12,953 bases of DNA, taken from contig JALUKJ010000120.1 of assembly GCA_027056615.1 (NCBI GenBank), forward strand, positions 1 to 12,953. The letters run 5' to 3'. Source of the stretch: Campylobacteraceae bacterium (lineage in GTDB: Bacteria > Campylobacterota > Campylobacteria > Campylobacterales > Sulfurovaceae). How positions within the stretch are numbered: the stretch's first letter is position 1; the number at the start of each line of letters is the position of its first letter. Below the pieces are notes generated by a model that was not told the origin of the DNA, ran no database searches, and saw only the letters and a program-made list of their open reading frames with translations. Position numbers and translations under genes: made by a program. Shown one piece after another: positions 6,651 through 12,953 of the stretch.

Positions 6651-6680
6651 TAACTTCCTAACTTTATTCTTTGTTTAGAA

Positions 6681-6689
6681 AGTATAACA
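6681..6689 (-). promoter_or_regulatory. Extended -10 box of the LysM gene
   Basis: On the minus strand this reads TGTTATACT, an extended -10 (TGn plus TATACT), about 31 nt before the start codon. The leader would be about 24 nt and includes the AGGAAG ribosome binding site. It lies back to back with the glnS-like promoter. Confidence 0.5.
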
Positions 6690-6716
6690 TAAGTTGAAAT
6701 GACTTAAGCACTAATC

Positions 6717-6725
6717 TGTTAAAAT
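6717..6725 (+). promoter_or_regulatory. Extended -10 box of the glutaminyl-tRNA synthetase gene
   Basis: TGTTAAAAT is an extended -10 lying 37 bp before the ATG at 6763, giving a leader of about 30 nt with an AAGG ribosome binding site. The identical 9-mer precedes the cytochrome gene at 12086-12094. Confidence 0.5.
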
Positions 6726-6762
6726 GTCCACCTCAAAATAGTCTCCAAAATAAGGTTTAACA

Positions 6763-9018
6763 ATGATTAATAAAAGTAAAAATTTTTTAAATAGAATTGT
6801 AGAAGAAGATTTAAATGCAGGTAAATACCAAGAGATAGTAACACGCTTTCCCCCTGAACCAAATGGTTTTCCACATATTGGACATGCAAAGTCTATTAGT
6901 ATTAACTTTGGGATAGCAAAAGAGTATCTTGGACATTGTAACCTTAGAATGGATGACACTAATCCGACTACAGAAGATACCCAATATGTAGAAGCCCTTA
7001 AAGACGCTGTAAAGTGGCTCGGATTTGAGTGGGACAAAGAGGTACGTTATACCTCTGATTACTTCTCTAAACTCTATGAATATGCAATTCAACTTATAAA
7101 GATGGAGAAAGCTTATGTTGATTCCCTTGATGAAGAGAAGATGAGAGAGTATCGTGGTACAGTTACACAAGTAGGTAAAAGAAGCAAGTTTGCACAAAGA
7201 AGTGTAGAGGAGAACTTAGACCTTTTAGAGCGAATGAAAAAGGGTGAATTTAAAGAGGGTGAACATGTCTTAAGAGCCAAAATTGATATGGCTTCACCAA
7301 ATATGAAAATGAGAGACCCACTTTTGTACCGAATTAAAGATGCTCACCACTTTAGAGCAAAAGATGAGTGGTCAATCTACCCTATGTATGATTTTGCTCA
7401 CTGTCTTTCTGACTATATTGAGGGAGTTACTCACTCTATTTGTACCTTAGAGTTTGAAAATAACCGTGAGATTTACGATTGGGTACTTGATACCCTAGAG
7501 TTAGAGCCTCCACGACCATATCAACATGAGTTTGCACGGTTAAATATTAACTATACTGTTATGAGCAAAAGAAAACTATTAGAGCTTGTAGAAAAAGAGA
7601 TAGTAAGTGGTTGGGATGACCCAAGGTTACCAACCATAGCAGGGCTTAGAAGAAGAGGTTATACCCCTGAGTCTATCTTAAACTTTTGTGAACAAATTGG
7701 TGTAGCAAAAGCCAATTCAGTTGTAGATGTTGCTCAACTTGAGTTCTCTATTAGAGATAACCTAAATCCAAAAGTACCAAGAGTAATGTGTGTACTTGAC
7801 CCACTAAAAGTAACTATTACAAATTATGAGGGAAGCGAAGAGTTAGAAGCCTCTTACTACCCTTACGATGTACCAAAAGAGGGTTCAAGAAAAGTGCCAT
7901 TTTCTAAAGAGATATATATAGAAAGAGATGACTTTATGGAGAACCCATCTAAGGGCTATTTTCGTCTAACACCTGACCAACCTGTAAGGCTTAAACATGC
8001 TTATATTATAAGCTGTAAAGAGATTATAAAAGATGGGCAAGGCAATATAGTAGAGATAAAGGCAGAATACTACCCTGACTCTAAAAGTGGTTCAGATACA
8101 AGTGGTATAAAAGTTAGAAGTGCCATTCAATGGGTCGAAGCCAATAAAGCCAAAGAGATTGAAGTTAGACTCTATGATAGACTATATAACAATGAAGCAC
8201 CTGATGGAATAGAGGACATTAACCCTAATTCACTTAAAGTTATTAAAAATGCTCTTATTGAACCTTCTGTTCTGCCTGAAAAAATAGGCGTTCGTTTTCA
8301 GTTTGAAAGACACGGTTACTTTTTTGCTGACCCTATTGATTATAGTGATGAAACTCCTGTATTTAATAAAATTGTTTCACTTAAAGAGTCCTCTTCTCAA
8401 AAGAGAAAAGTATCTCAAAACAAACCAAAACTACAAGCTAAAAAAGTACAAATTGATGGTGAAGTAACTCCAATGACACAAGAGGAAGAGGTTTTATTTG
8501 AAAAATATACTAATGAGTTAAAACTAAATAGTGAAGTAGCTAACACTCTAGCAAGAGATAAGCAACTCTCCTCTTTATATGAAGAGGCTTTAACTACTCA
8601 TAGTAGCCCTATTAATATTGCTAACTTAATTACTAATGAGGTAGCAAGAGAGTTAAAAAATAAATCTATAGATGAATTAAAATTTACTCCAAAGCAGATA
8701 GCAACCCTTATTAAAATGGTAGATGATAAAACCATTTCAACTAAAATTGCAAAACAAGTATTTGAAGAGATGTCTAAAAATGGAGAAGAGCCAACACAAA
8801 TTGTTGAGAGTAAAGGACTTATTCAGATAAGTGACCCTGCTGTTATTTTACCAATTATCGAAGACATAATAGCTAAAAATCCTGAAAATGTAGAGAAATA
8901 TAGAGCAGGGAATAGTAAACTTTTTGGCTTTTTTGTAGGGCAAGTTTTAAAAGCTACAGGAGGGAAAGCAAATCCTAAAGTAGTGAATGAATTATTGAAG
9001 AATGTAGCTTTGTCTTAA
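6763..9018 (+). CDS. glnS: Glutaminyl-tRNA synthetase with C-terminal YqeY-like domain
   Basis: This cytoplasmic class I synthetase charges tRNA-Gln directly with glutamine using ATP. The catalytic core starts at RFPPEPNGFPHIGHAKS with the HIGH motif at 38-41. The family's second motif reads VMSKR (266-270), as expected for GlnRS in place of KMSKS. The region up to about residue 545 (ending near FERHGYFFADP and PVFNKIVSL) matches the full E. coli-type enzyme, including the beta-barrel anticodon-binding domains. A basic linker rich in Lys, Gln and Ser (about 546-570) leads to an extra domain of about 180 residues. That domain resembles the GatB/YqeY tail (ITNEVARELKNK, FTPKQIATLIKMV, KNPENVEKYRAGNSKLFGFFVGQVLKATGGKANP). 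At 751 residues it is about 200 longer than the E. coli enzyme. Similar GlnRS-YqeY chimaeras are known, for example in Deinococcus, where the tail helps bind tRNA-Gln. It has its own promoter and no tight operon partner. Confidence 0.93.
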   Translation: MINKSKNFLNRIVEEDLNAGKYQEIVTRFPPEPNGFPHIGHAKSISINFGIAKEYLGHCNLRMDDTNPTTEDTQYVEALKDAVKWLGFEWDKEVRYTSDYFSKLYEYAIQLIKMEKAYVDSLDEEKMREYRGTVTQVGKRSKFAQRSVEENLDLLERMKKGEFKEGEHVLRAKIDMASPNMKMRDPLLYRIKDAHHFRAKDEWSIYPMYDFAHCLSDYIEGVTHSICTLEFENNREIYDWVLDTLELEPPRPYQHEFARLNINYTVMSKRKLLELVEKEIVSGWDDPRLPTIAGLRRRGYTPESILNFCEQIGVAKANSVVDVAQLEFSIRDNLNPKVPRVMCVLDPLKVTITNYEGSEELEASYYPYDVPKEGSRKVPFSKEIYIERDDFMENPSKGYFRLTPDQPVRLKHAYIISCKEIIKDGQGNIVEIKAEYYPDSKSGSDTSGIKVRSAIQWVEANKAKEIEVRLYDRLYNNEAPDGIEDINPNSLKVIKNALIEPSVLPEKIGVRFQFERHGYFFADPIDYSDETPVFNKIVSLKESSSQKRKVSQNKPKLQAKKVQIDGEVTPMTQEEEVLFEKYTNELKLNSEVANTLARDKQLSSLYEEALTTHSSPINIANLITNEVARELKNKSIDELKFTPKQIATLIKMVDDKTISTKIAKQVFEEMSKNGEEPTQIVESKGLIQISDPAVILPIIEDIIAKNPENVEKYRAGNSKLFGFFVGQVLKATGGKANPKVVNELLKNVALS

Positions 9019-9041
9019 AGATATATTAGTTAAAACATTAG

Positions 9042-9047
9042 TATAAT
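9042..9047 (+). promoter_or_regulatory. -10 box of the phnA-like gene
   Basis: A perfect TATAAT in TTAGTATAATAC lies 28 bp before the ATG at 9075. The leader would be only about 20 nt and includes the AAGG ribosome binding site (9065-9068). Confidence 0.5.
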
Positions 9048-9074
9048 ACACCAAATATTTTAAAAAGGTAGAAA

Positions 9075-9590
9075 ATGAGTTTAAAAGATAAATGTGAACT
9101 TTGTGGTTCAGATATTGGATTGACAGAGTATAAAGTAGAGCCAAGAGATGAGACAGTAACACTTTGTGAAACTTGTTTAGCCTCTCATGAATCACCATCT
9201 GATAATGAATCTCACTGGTACTGTCTAAATGATGCAATGTGGAGTGAAGTACCTGCTGTTCAAGTGATGGCTTACCGAATCTATAGTAGATTAGGCAAAC
9301 AAGACCAATTAGACATGATGTATATGGAAGATGATGTTAAAGCATGGGCAGAAGCAGGATTAGAAGATGAAAATGCAGAGCCTGTTAGAGATGCTAATGG
9401 TAATATTTTAAAAGAGGGTGACTCTGTAACTATTATTAAAGATTTAGTAGTAAAGGGTGCAGGATTTACAGCAAAACAAGGAACAACTGTTAAAAATATT
9501 AAAATGGTGGCAGGAGACCCAACCCATATTCAAGGGAAAGTCAATGGTTCTACTATATTTATTATTGCTGCTTTTTTGAAAAAACTTTAA
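9075..9590 (+). CDS. PhnA/YjdM-family zinc-ribbon protein
   Basis: This is a small soluble protein of the PhnA (YjdM) family. The N-terminal zinc ribbon uses C7-x2-C10 and C31-x2-C34; a further Cys is at 50 in HWYCLND. A middle helical part leads to the C-terminal PhnA domain, an SH3-like beta fold seen here as RDANGNILKEGDSVTIIKDL, followed by VKGAGFTAKQGTTVKNI and GKVNGSTIFIIAAFLKK. At 171 residues it is longer than the E. coli protein of about 111 because of the spacer between the two parts. Its molecular function is not known. The name comes from an operon association and does not imply phosphonate breakdown; it should not be taken for phosphonoacetate hydrolase. It has its own promoter and a good ribosome binding site 6 nt before the ATG. 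It does not appear to be part of an operon with its neighbours. Confidence 0.85.
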   Translation: MSLKDKCELCGSDIGLTEYKVEPRDETVTLCETCLASHESPSDNESHWYCLNDAMWSEVPAVQVMAYRIYSRLGKQDQLDMMYMEDDVKAWAEAGLEDENAEPVRDANGNILKEGDSVTIIKDLVVKGAGFTAKQGTTVKNIKMVAGDPTHIQGKVNGSTIFIIAAFLKKL

Positions 9591-9644
9591 CTTAAATTGG
9601 AAATCCATAGAGAAAAATGATTAACAATGTAACAGTAGTTATAT

Positions 9645-9665
9645 AGTTAAAGTTTTTCTTTAACT
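9645..9665 (+). terminator. Hairpin downstream of the phnA-like gene
   Basis: AGTTAAAG (9645-9652) and CTTTAACT (9658-9665) pair perfectly around a 5-T loop. No clean T tract follows (TATAATATAG instead), so this is a weak terminator at best; it could instead mark an operator, as a TATAAT (9666-9671) abuts it. The rest of the 135-bp gap is AT-rich with nothing else recognisable beyond the desaturase promoter. Confidence 0.35.
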
Positions 9666-9689
9666 TATAATATAGAATTATTCAATGGT

Positions 9690-9698
9690 TGTTATAAT
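9690..9698 (+). promoter_or_regulatory. Extended -10 box of the desaturase gene
   Basis: TGTTATAAT is a perfect extended -10 (TGn plus TATAAT), 27 bp before the ATG at 9726. An AAAGG ribosome binding site (9714-9718) lies 7 nt before the start. Confidence 0.6.
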
Positions 9699-9725
9699 CT
9701 TAGATAATATATTAAAGGTTTAAAT

Positions 9726-10694
9726 ATGGTTAAAACTACCTATCCAGATAATTTTGATGAGTTAAAAGCAGAAGTTAGAGCAGCAGGACTGCTAGAGAGA
9801 GTACCTGTCCGAGGTATTATAGAGATGGTAGGTATAGTAGTTTCACTTATTATTGTTTTTTTTACTCTTAAACATTGGAATCCAATCTTACTTGGTTTAG
9901 CTTTAACAGTTATAAGTACACGTGCAGTATTCGTCTCACATGATATTTTACACTTGCAGTACTTTAAAAACAAAAAACTATCTTTTAAACTCTCTTACCC
10001 TTTTTCAGCCATTATTTTAAGTAACTCCTCCTCTTGGTGGGATTATAAACATAACGTAAATCATCATACTTATTGTAATATTATCCAAAAAGATGAAGAT
10101 ATTAGAGCCTTAGATGGAGCTTTTACAAATGATAAGCATCGTGGAAACAGTGAGTTTTTAAAAAAATACAAACATCTTGTCTTTTGGGGAGCTATGTTTT
10201 TTATGAATTTTGCTTTTATTGCCCAATCTTATAGATTTGTTATTAAACGTAAACTGTGGGGTGAGTTAGCACTTATGCTTCTTCATTGGCCTATTATTTG
10301 GGGAACTATTTTCTATAATATTGGTTTTGAAAATGGGCTTATTACCTTTTTAGTCTTTAATTTTACAGTATCTCCTTGGTTGGCTTTTGGGTTTATTACT
10401 AACCATTTAGGGTGTGATGTTTTTGAAGAGGAAGAGGCTAGAAAGCTCTCATGGATGGAGCTACAAATGAGAGGAAGTCGTTCTCTTAAAGGTGGTAAAT
10501 TTGTTCATTGGTTCTATGGTGGACTAAATACACAAATAGAGCATCACCTCTTTCCAAAAGCTCCTAGATTTAATCTACTTAAAGTTCAAGAGATAACTCG
10601 AAACTTTGCTAAGAAGCATAATATCTTCTATTTTGAGACAACACCCCTTCAAGCATATTTACAAATTAACGAGGCTTTAAAAGTTTATAAGTAA
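9726..10694 (+). CDS. Membrane fatty acid desaturase (three-histidine-box type)
   Basis: This integral membrane di-iron enzyme would insert a double bond into an acyl chain using O2 and an electron donor. All three histidine boxes are present: HDILH (72-76), HNVNHH (109-114) inside KHNVNHHTYCNI followed by DEDI, and QIEHH (270-274) followed by LFPKAPRFNL. The Gln in the third box and the HHTYxNI...DEDI context are typical of the linoleoyl-CoA/front-end desaturase group. Hydrophobic segments at about 31-67, 147-166 and 178-225 fit the usual four-helix topology. There is no fused cytochrome b5 domain, so electrons must come from a separate carrier. At 322 residues it is near the normal length. 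Regiochemistry cannot be deduced. It has its own promoter and is followed after 76 bp by an unrelated peptidase gene. Confidence 0.88.
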   Translation: MVKTTYPDNFDELKAEVRAAGLLERVPVRGIIEMVGIVVSLIIVFFTLKHWNPILLGLALTVISTRAVFVSHDILHLQYFKNKKLSFKLSYPFSAIILSNSSSWWDYKHNVNHHTYCNIIQKDEDIRALDGAFTNDKHRGNSEFLKKYKHLVFWGAMFFMNFAFIAQSYRFVIKRKLWGELALMLLHWPIIWGTIFYNIGFENGLITFLVFNFTVSPWLAFGFITNHLGCDVFEEEEARKLSWMELQMRGSRSLKGGKFVHWFYGGLNTQIEHHLFPKAPRFNLLKVQEITRNFAKKHNIFYFETTPLQAYLQINEALKVYK

Positions 10695-10719
10695 AATGGT
10701 ATATATAAAAGATAGAACT

Positions 10720-10742
10720 GTAAGGTACTTATTATACCTTAC
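10720..10742 (+). promoter_or_regulatory. Palindrome between desaturase and M15 peptidase genes
   Basis: GTAAGGTA (10720-10727) and TACCTTAC (10735-10742) form a perfect 8-bp inverted repeat with a 7-nt centre. A -10-like TTATAC overlaps the right arm. There is no T tract after it, so an operator over the peptidase promoter is at least as likely as a terminator for the desaturase gene. Confidence 0.35.
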
Positions 10743-10770
10743 CCCATATCTATCAAAAAAGGAAACCATT

Positions 10771-11412
10771 ATGAAAAAAGTTATAATACTTACCATTCTA
10801 CTTACAAGCTCTATGTTCGCACAGTTCAATGCCAATATTTCACCCATAACACCAGAAGTTCAAAAAAGAATGATAAATGGTAACTCATGGCGTAATACTT
10901 GCCCTGTTTCTCTTTCTGATTTACAATATATTCAATTAAATCATTGGGATTTTAATGGGAAAACTGTTTCAGGAGAGATGATTGTTCACAAAGATATTGC
11001 TAATGAGGTTGTCTATATTTTTGAGGAACTCTATAATCTTCACTACCCTATTCGTCAAATGAGATTGGGCAGTGACTTTAAAGCCAATGATTGGAAGTCT
11101 ATTGACGCTGATAACACCTCTGCCTTTAACTGTCGACCTGTTACAGGTAATAAAAAGAAGTGGTCAAAACACGCCTATGGAAGAGCCATTGACATTAATC
11201 CTTTAGAAAACCCTTATATCTCAAAAACAGGTCATATTTCTCATAAAGGTTCTTTAAAGTATAGAAAAAGAGTTCATAAATATAATACCTATAGTGATCA
11301 TGCTGTACTTCTAAAATATGATAAAGCTACTCAAGTATTTAAAAAGTATGGATGGAAATGGGGTGGTGACTGGAAATATAGTAAAGATTATCAGCACTTT
11401 GTAAAAAAATAA
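10771..11412 (+). CDS. Secreted M15-family (VanY-like) peptidase
   Basis: This is a predicted periplasmic zinc peptidase acting on peptidoglycan peptides (D-Ala-D-Ala carboxypeptidase or L-Ala-D-Glu endopeptidase type). Reading from the ATG at 10771 gives 213 residues. An in-frame ATG at 10696 would add 25 residues, but it has no ribosome binding site and would bury the signal peptide. The start at 10771 has AAAAAAGGA about 7 nt upstream and begins MKKVIILTILLTSSMFAQ, a normal signal peptide. The zinc site is visible: H134 and D141 in KHAYGRAIDINP, and H209 in YQHF near the C-terminus. GGDW (near residue 200) is also typical of the family. C44 and C121 could form a disulfide. The gene has a candidate promoter with an overlapping palindrome and converges with the minus-strand gene, leaving 3 bp between stop codons. 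The exact bond cleaved cannot be told. Confidence 0.8.
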   Translation: MKKVIILTILLTSSMFAQFNANISPITPEVQKRMINGNSWRNTCPVSLSDLQYIQLNHWDFNGKTVSGEMIVHKDIANEVVYIFEELYNLHYPIRQMRLGSDFKANDWKSIDADNTSAFNCRPVTGNKKKWSKHAYGRAIDINPLENPYISKTGHISHKGSLKYRKRVHKYNTYSDHAVLLKYDKATQVFKKYGWKWGGDWKYSKDYQHFVKK

Positions 11413-11420
11413 TCTTTACT
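11380..11420. terminator. Hairpin over the convergent gene ends
   Basis: AGTAAAGATTAT (11380-11391) and ATAATCTTTACT (11409-11420) form a perfect 12-bp inverted repeat with a 17-nt loop. It spans the stop codons of both convergent genes (TAA 11410-11412 on plus, 11416-11418 on minus). Neither side has a strong T run after the stem, so termination would be weak or depend on the structure alone. Confidence 0.45.
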
Positions 11421-12009
11421 TCTTGCGATGAGTAATAACTCCTTGAAACTCATCGCTTAACTCATTCCATTTTGTCATAGCTATGGGCAATTCAAATAGA
11501 CCTCCTAAAGGAAGTGTTTTAAATTTTCTGCCCATTATCTTTTCAAGTATATTTGAAAATTTTTCATAAGGAATTCCATAAAATATCTTTAACTCTTTAT
11601 ATGTATTATTTTGAGCGATAAGATTGATAACTTGTCCATTTTTTAGATAAACTCTCATCCCATAAATTCCACCTTTAGAAAATATCTCTTTTGTCCTATT
11701 TGCTCCAAAAATTTTTCCTATAAGTTTTTGTATATTCTGTTCAAAATAGTAGCCATCTTCACAAATTGCTACCTCAAAATAAGTTCCATTGCTAAGGGCA
11801 GTTTGCATAACACTTAACTGATGAAAAGTAAGAGGCATAACTCTATTACGAATACTTTCTAAAAAGACTGTTTTATTATTTAATTTTATCTCTACTCCTT
11901 TAGAACTAAGCTTTAAAAAGCTTGATTTAGAGTAGTAAAACATTAAAGATATTGCTGTAACTATTATAATTAATATTGTTATATTTCGTATCATATCTAA
12001 GTATAGCAT
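11416..12009 (-). CDS. Membrane-anchored protein of unknown function
   Basis: I do not recognise this protein. Residues about 7-26 (IRNITILIIIVTAISLMFYY) form one N-terminal membrane segment, followed by about 170 residues of mixed alpha/beta character. Some segments read as a folded, conserved domain: VMPLTFHQLSVMQTAL, then DGYYFEQNIQKLIGKIFG, then SKGGIYGMRVYLKNGQVINLIAQN, and a C-terminal GRKFKTLPLGGLFELP. No catalytic motif is obvious. The segment is not Ala-rich and has no clear cleavage site, so it is more likely an anchor than a signal peptide. A second in-frame ATG (11992-11994) gives 192 residues and would place the membrane segment at the very N-terminus; the first has a weak GAGAGA ribosome binding site. 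It converges on the peptidase gene and diverges from the cytochrome gene. Confidence 0.65.
   Translation of the reverse strand: MLYLDMIRNITILIIIVTAISLMFYYSKSSFLKLSSKGVEIKLNNKTVFLESIRNRVMPLTFHQLSVMQTALSNGTYFEVAICEDGYYFEQNIQKLIGKIFGANRTKEIFSKGGIYGMRVYLKNGQVINLIAQNNTYKELKIFYGIPYEKFSNILEKIMGRKFKTLPLGGLFELPIAMTKWNELSDEFQGVITHRKK
11425..11456 (-). repeat. Inverted repeat inside the 3' end of the unknown gene
   Basis: GCGATGAGT (11425-11433) and ACTCATCGC (11448-11456) are a perfect 9-bp inverted repeat with a 14-nt loop. It lies in the last codons of the minus-strand gene (around DEFQGVITHR). Its GC content is higher than the surroundings. On the minus strand an ATTATTTTTTT tract follows about 15 nt later, so it may assist termination of this gene. 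Confidence 0.45.
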
Positions 12010-12085
12010 AGTCTCTCTAATAATAGCTCCTATATTTTGCTCTTATTTAGTTTTAAATAAATTAAATCTACCGTTTAGCTTCTTG

Positions 12086-12094
12086 TGTTAAAAT
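12086..12094 (+). promoter_or_regulatory. Extended -10 box of the cytochrome gene
   Basis: TGTTAAAAT, identical to the box before the glutaminyl-tRNA synthetase gene, lies 18 bp before the ATG at 12113. The leader would be only about 12 nt, with AAAGGA (12101-12106) as ribosome binding site at or right after the transcription start. Confidence 0.45.
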
Positions 12095-12112
12095 ACGCTC
12101 AAAGGAAAATCC

Positions 12113-12953
12113 ATGAAAAAACTTATCTATCTATTATCTATTTTACCAATTCTACTCTTCTCAAATAGCTGTTTAGAGTGTCACAAAGGTATAGAGCATA
12201 TACGCCAAGACTCCTCTAAAATGATGAAAGAGATTTTAGAAGTAGCCGACAAAGCAGGAGCTAAAGGCAATGATTGTGTAGTTTGTCATGGGGGGAACCC
12301 TAATAGTTCAGATAAAAATGTTTCACACTCTGGAACACTAAAGTACTTCTTAACTCACAAAGGACCAAAAGAGTTCTATCCTAGTCCAACAAGCCAATGG
12401 ATAAATATTAACACTTGTGGAATGTGTCACCAAGAGCAGGTAAAGGCTCAATGGAACTCACTTATGAACACCGAAGCAGGAAAAATTCATGGAGCTTTAT
12501 GGTCATTTGGTAAGTCAGATGGTTATAACCATTGGGAGTCAAACTATGACTCTAACAATACCCATAAGCGTTTAGGAACAAAAACATATCAAGAGTATAT
12601 GAAAGAGCTTTCAAAAAAGGAGTCACAAGCTTTTCCTAAACACTCTAAAGCACTACCAAAAGCTCCAACAGCCGATGAGGTAGAGAAAGACCCACTTCTG
12701 TCTGTATATACATATTTGCGTCAAGAGTGTTTGCGTTGTCACACAGGAGGAAAAGGAAGAAGTAGAAGAGGGGACTACAGAGGAATGGGGTGTGCCACTT
12801 GTCATATTCCTTACTCAAATGAGGGCTTTTATGAAGGAGGAGACAAATCTATTCCTCATAACCAAAGAGGTCACCTCCTAAGCCACCAAATACAATCCTC
12901 TAGGAAAGCAAAAGTAAATATTCATGGCGTAAACTATTCAGGTATTCCTGTAG
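12113..12953 (+). CDS. Multihaem cytochrome c, 5' part (runs off the window)
   Basis: This is a secreted c-type cytochrome, cut by the window end after 280 codons without a stop. Residues 1 to about 17 are a signal peptide (MKKLIYLLSILPILLFS). Five CxxCH haem motifs are visible: CLECH (20-24), CVVCH (55-59), CGMCH (102-106), CLRCH (206-210) and CATCH (227-231). Extra His residues (for example 29, 72, 82) could serve as distal ligands. The spacing is wide and irregular, unlike cytochrome c3 or NapB, and the protein continues, so more haems are likely. It would carry electrons in the periplasm or at the outer membrane as part of anaerobic or sulfur/nitrogen respiration; the partner is unknown because the downstream genes are outside the window. 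An AAAGGA ribosome binding site 6 nt before the ATG fixes the start. The call as a cytochrome is certain; the subfamily is not. Confidence 0.88.
   Translation, partial: MKKLIYLLSILPILLFSNSCLECHKGIEHIRQDSSKMMKEILEVADKAGAKGNDCVVCHGGNPNSSDKNVSHSGTLKYFLTHKGPKEFYPSPTSQWININTCGMCHQEQVKAQWNSLMNTEAGKIHGALWSFGKSDGYNHWESNYDSNNTHKRLGTKTYQEYMKELSKKESQAFPKHSKALPKAPTADEVEKDPLLSVYTYLRQECLRCHTGGKGRSRRGDYRGMGCATCHIPYSNEGFYEGGDKSIPHNQRGHLLSHQIQSSRKAKVNIHGVNYSGIPV

Noticed and set aside
6711..7197. Open frames on the minus strand over the start of the glutaminyl-tRNA synthetase gene.
   Set aside because: They lie opposite the highly conserved HIGH region, lack ribosome binding sites and resemble no protein; they are shadows of the synthetase gene.
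9075..9590. Link between the PhnA-like protein and phosphonate metabolism, given the aminotransferase-LicD operon in the same window.
   Set aside because: The PhnA family has no proven phosphonate activity, and this gene has its own promoter more than 3 kb away from the operon.
9591..9725. Small RNA gene in the gap between the phnA-like and desaturase genes, suggested by a hairpin and two TATAAT boxes.
   Set aside because: The hairpin has no T tract and the space after either -10 box is too short for a separate terminated transcript before the desaturase start.
10696..10770. The first 25 codons of the longer peptidase frame.
   Set aside because: There is no ribosome binding site, the stretch contains a palindrome and a promoter-like element, and it would precede a normal signal peptide.
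12113..12190. Lipoprotein signal at the N-terminus of the cytochrome (FSNSC).
   Set aside because: The residues before Cys do not fit a lipobox (Asn at -2), and that Cys is the first residue of a CxxCH haem motif.

Overview
The window is AT-rich and looks like the chromosome of a free-living, sulfur-oxidising-type Campylobacterota (Sulfurovum/Sulfurimonas-like). This rests on protein character, short intergenic gaps, extended -10 promoters of the form TGTTAWAAT without a clear -35 box, and the gene set (SO_0444-type permease, YfdX, a large multihaem cytochrome). The genus is an inference. I saw no tRNA, rRNA, CRISPR array, insertion sequence or phage gene.

Region 1 (1-2400) holds a Cu/Zn-type efflux permease closed by a perfect palindromic terminator. 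A secreted YfdX-family protein follows, with a 19-bp near-palindrome just downstream of its -10 box. Next comes a 43-codon gene remnant without a start, then a promoter and a structured leader.

Region 2 (2398-5616) is the most interesting part. It is a three-gene operon whose cistrons abut with no spacer (TAGATG at both junctions). The genes are a fusion of a TagD-like cytidylyltransferase to a Gfo/Idh-type oxidoreductase domain, a fold-type I class V aminotransferase, and a LicD-type phosphotransferase. Together they suggest that a CDP-activated, amino-bearing small phosphate (serinol phosphate or a 2-aminoethylphosphonate-like group) is made and transferred to a surface glycan. The oxidoreductase domain lacks the usual catalytic Lys and His signatures, so its step is unclear. 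A strong terminator ends the operon.

Region 3 (5652-9590) has a membrane-anchored double-LysM protein on the minus strand. Divergent from it is a glutaminyl-tRNA synthetase with an extra C-terminal GatB/YqeY-like domain, followed by a PhnA-type zinc-ribbon protein.

Region 4 (9726-12953) carries a three-histidine-box membrane fatty acid desaturase and a secreted M15-type peptidase, whose start I move 25 codons downstream. A convergent membrane-anchored protein of unknown function lies on the minus strand. Divergent from that is the 5' part of a multihaem cytochrome c with five CxxCH motifs before the window ends. Apart from the three-gene operon, most genes appear to be independent housekeeping, envelope or redox units.
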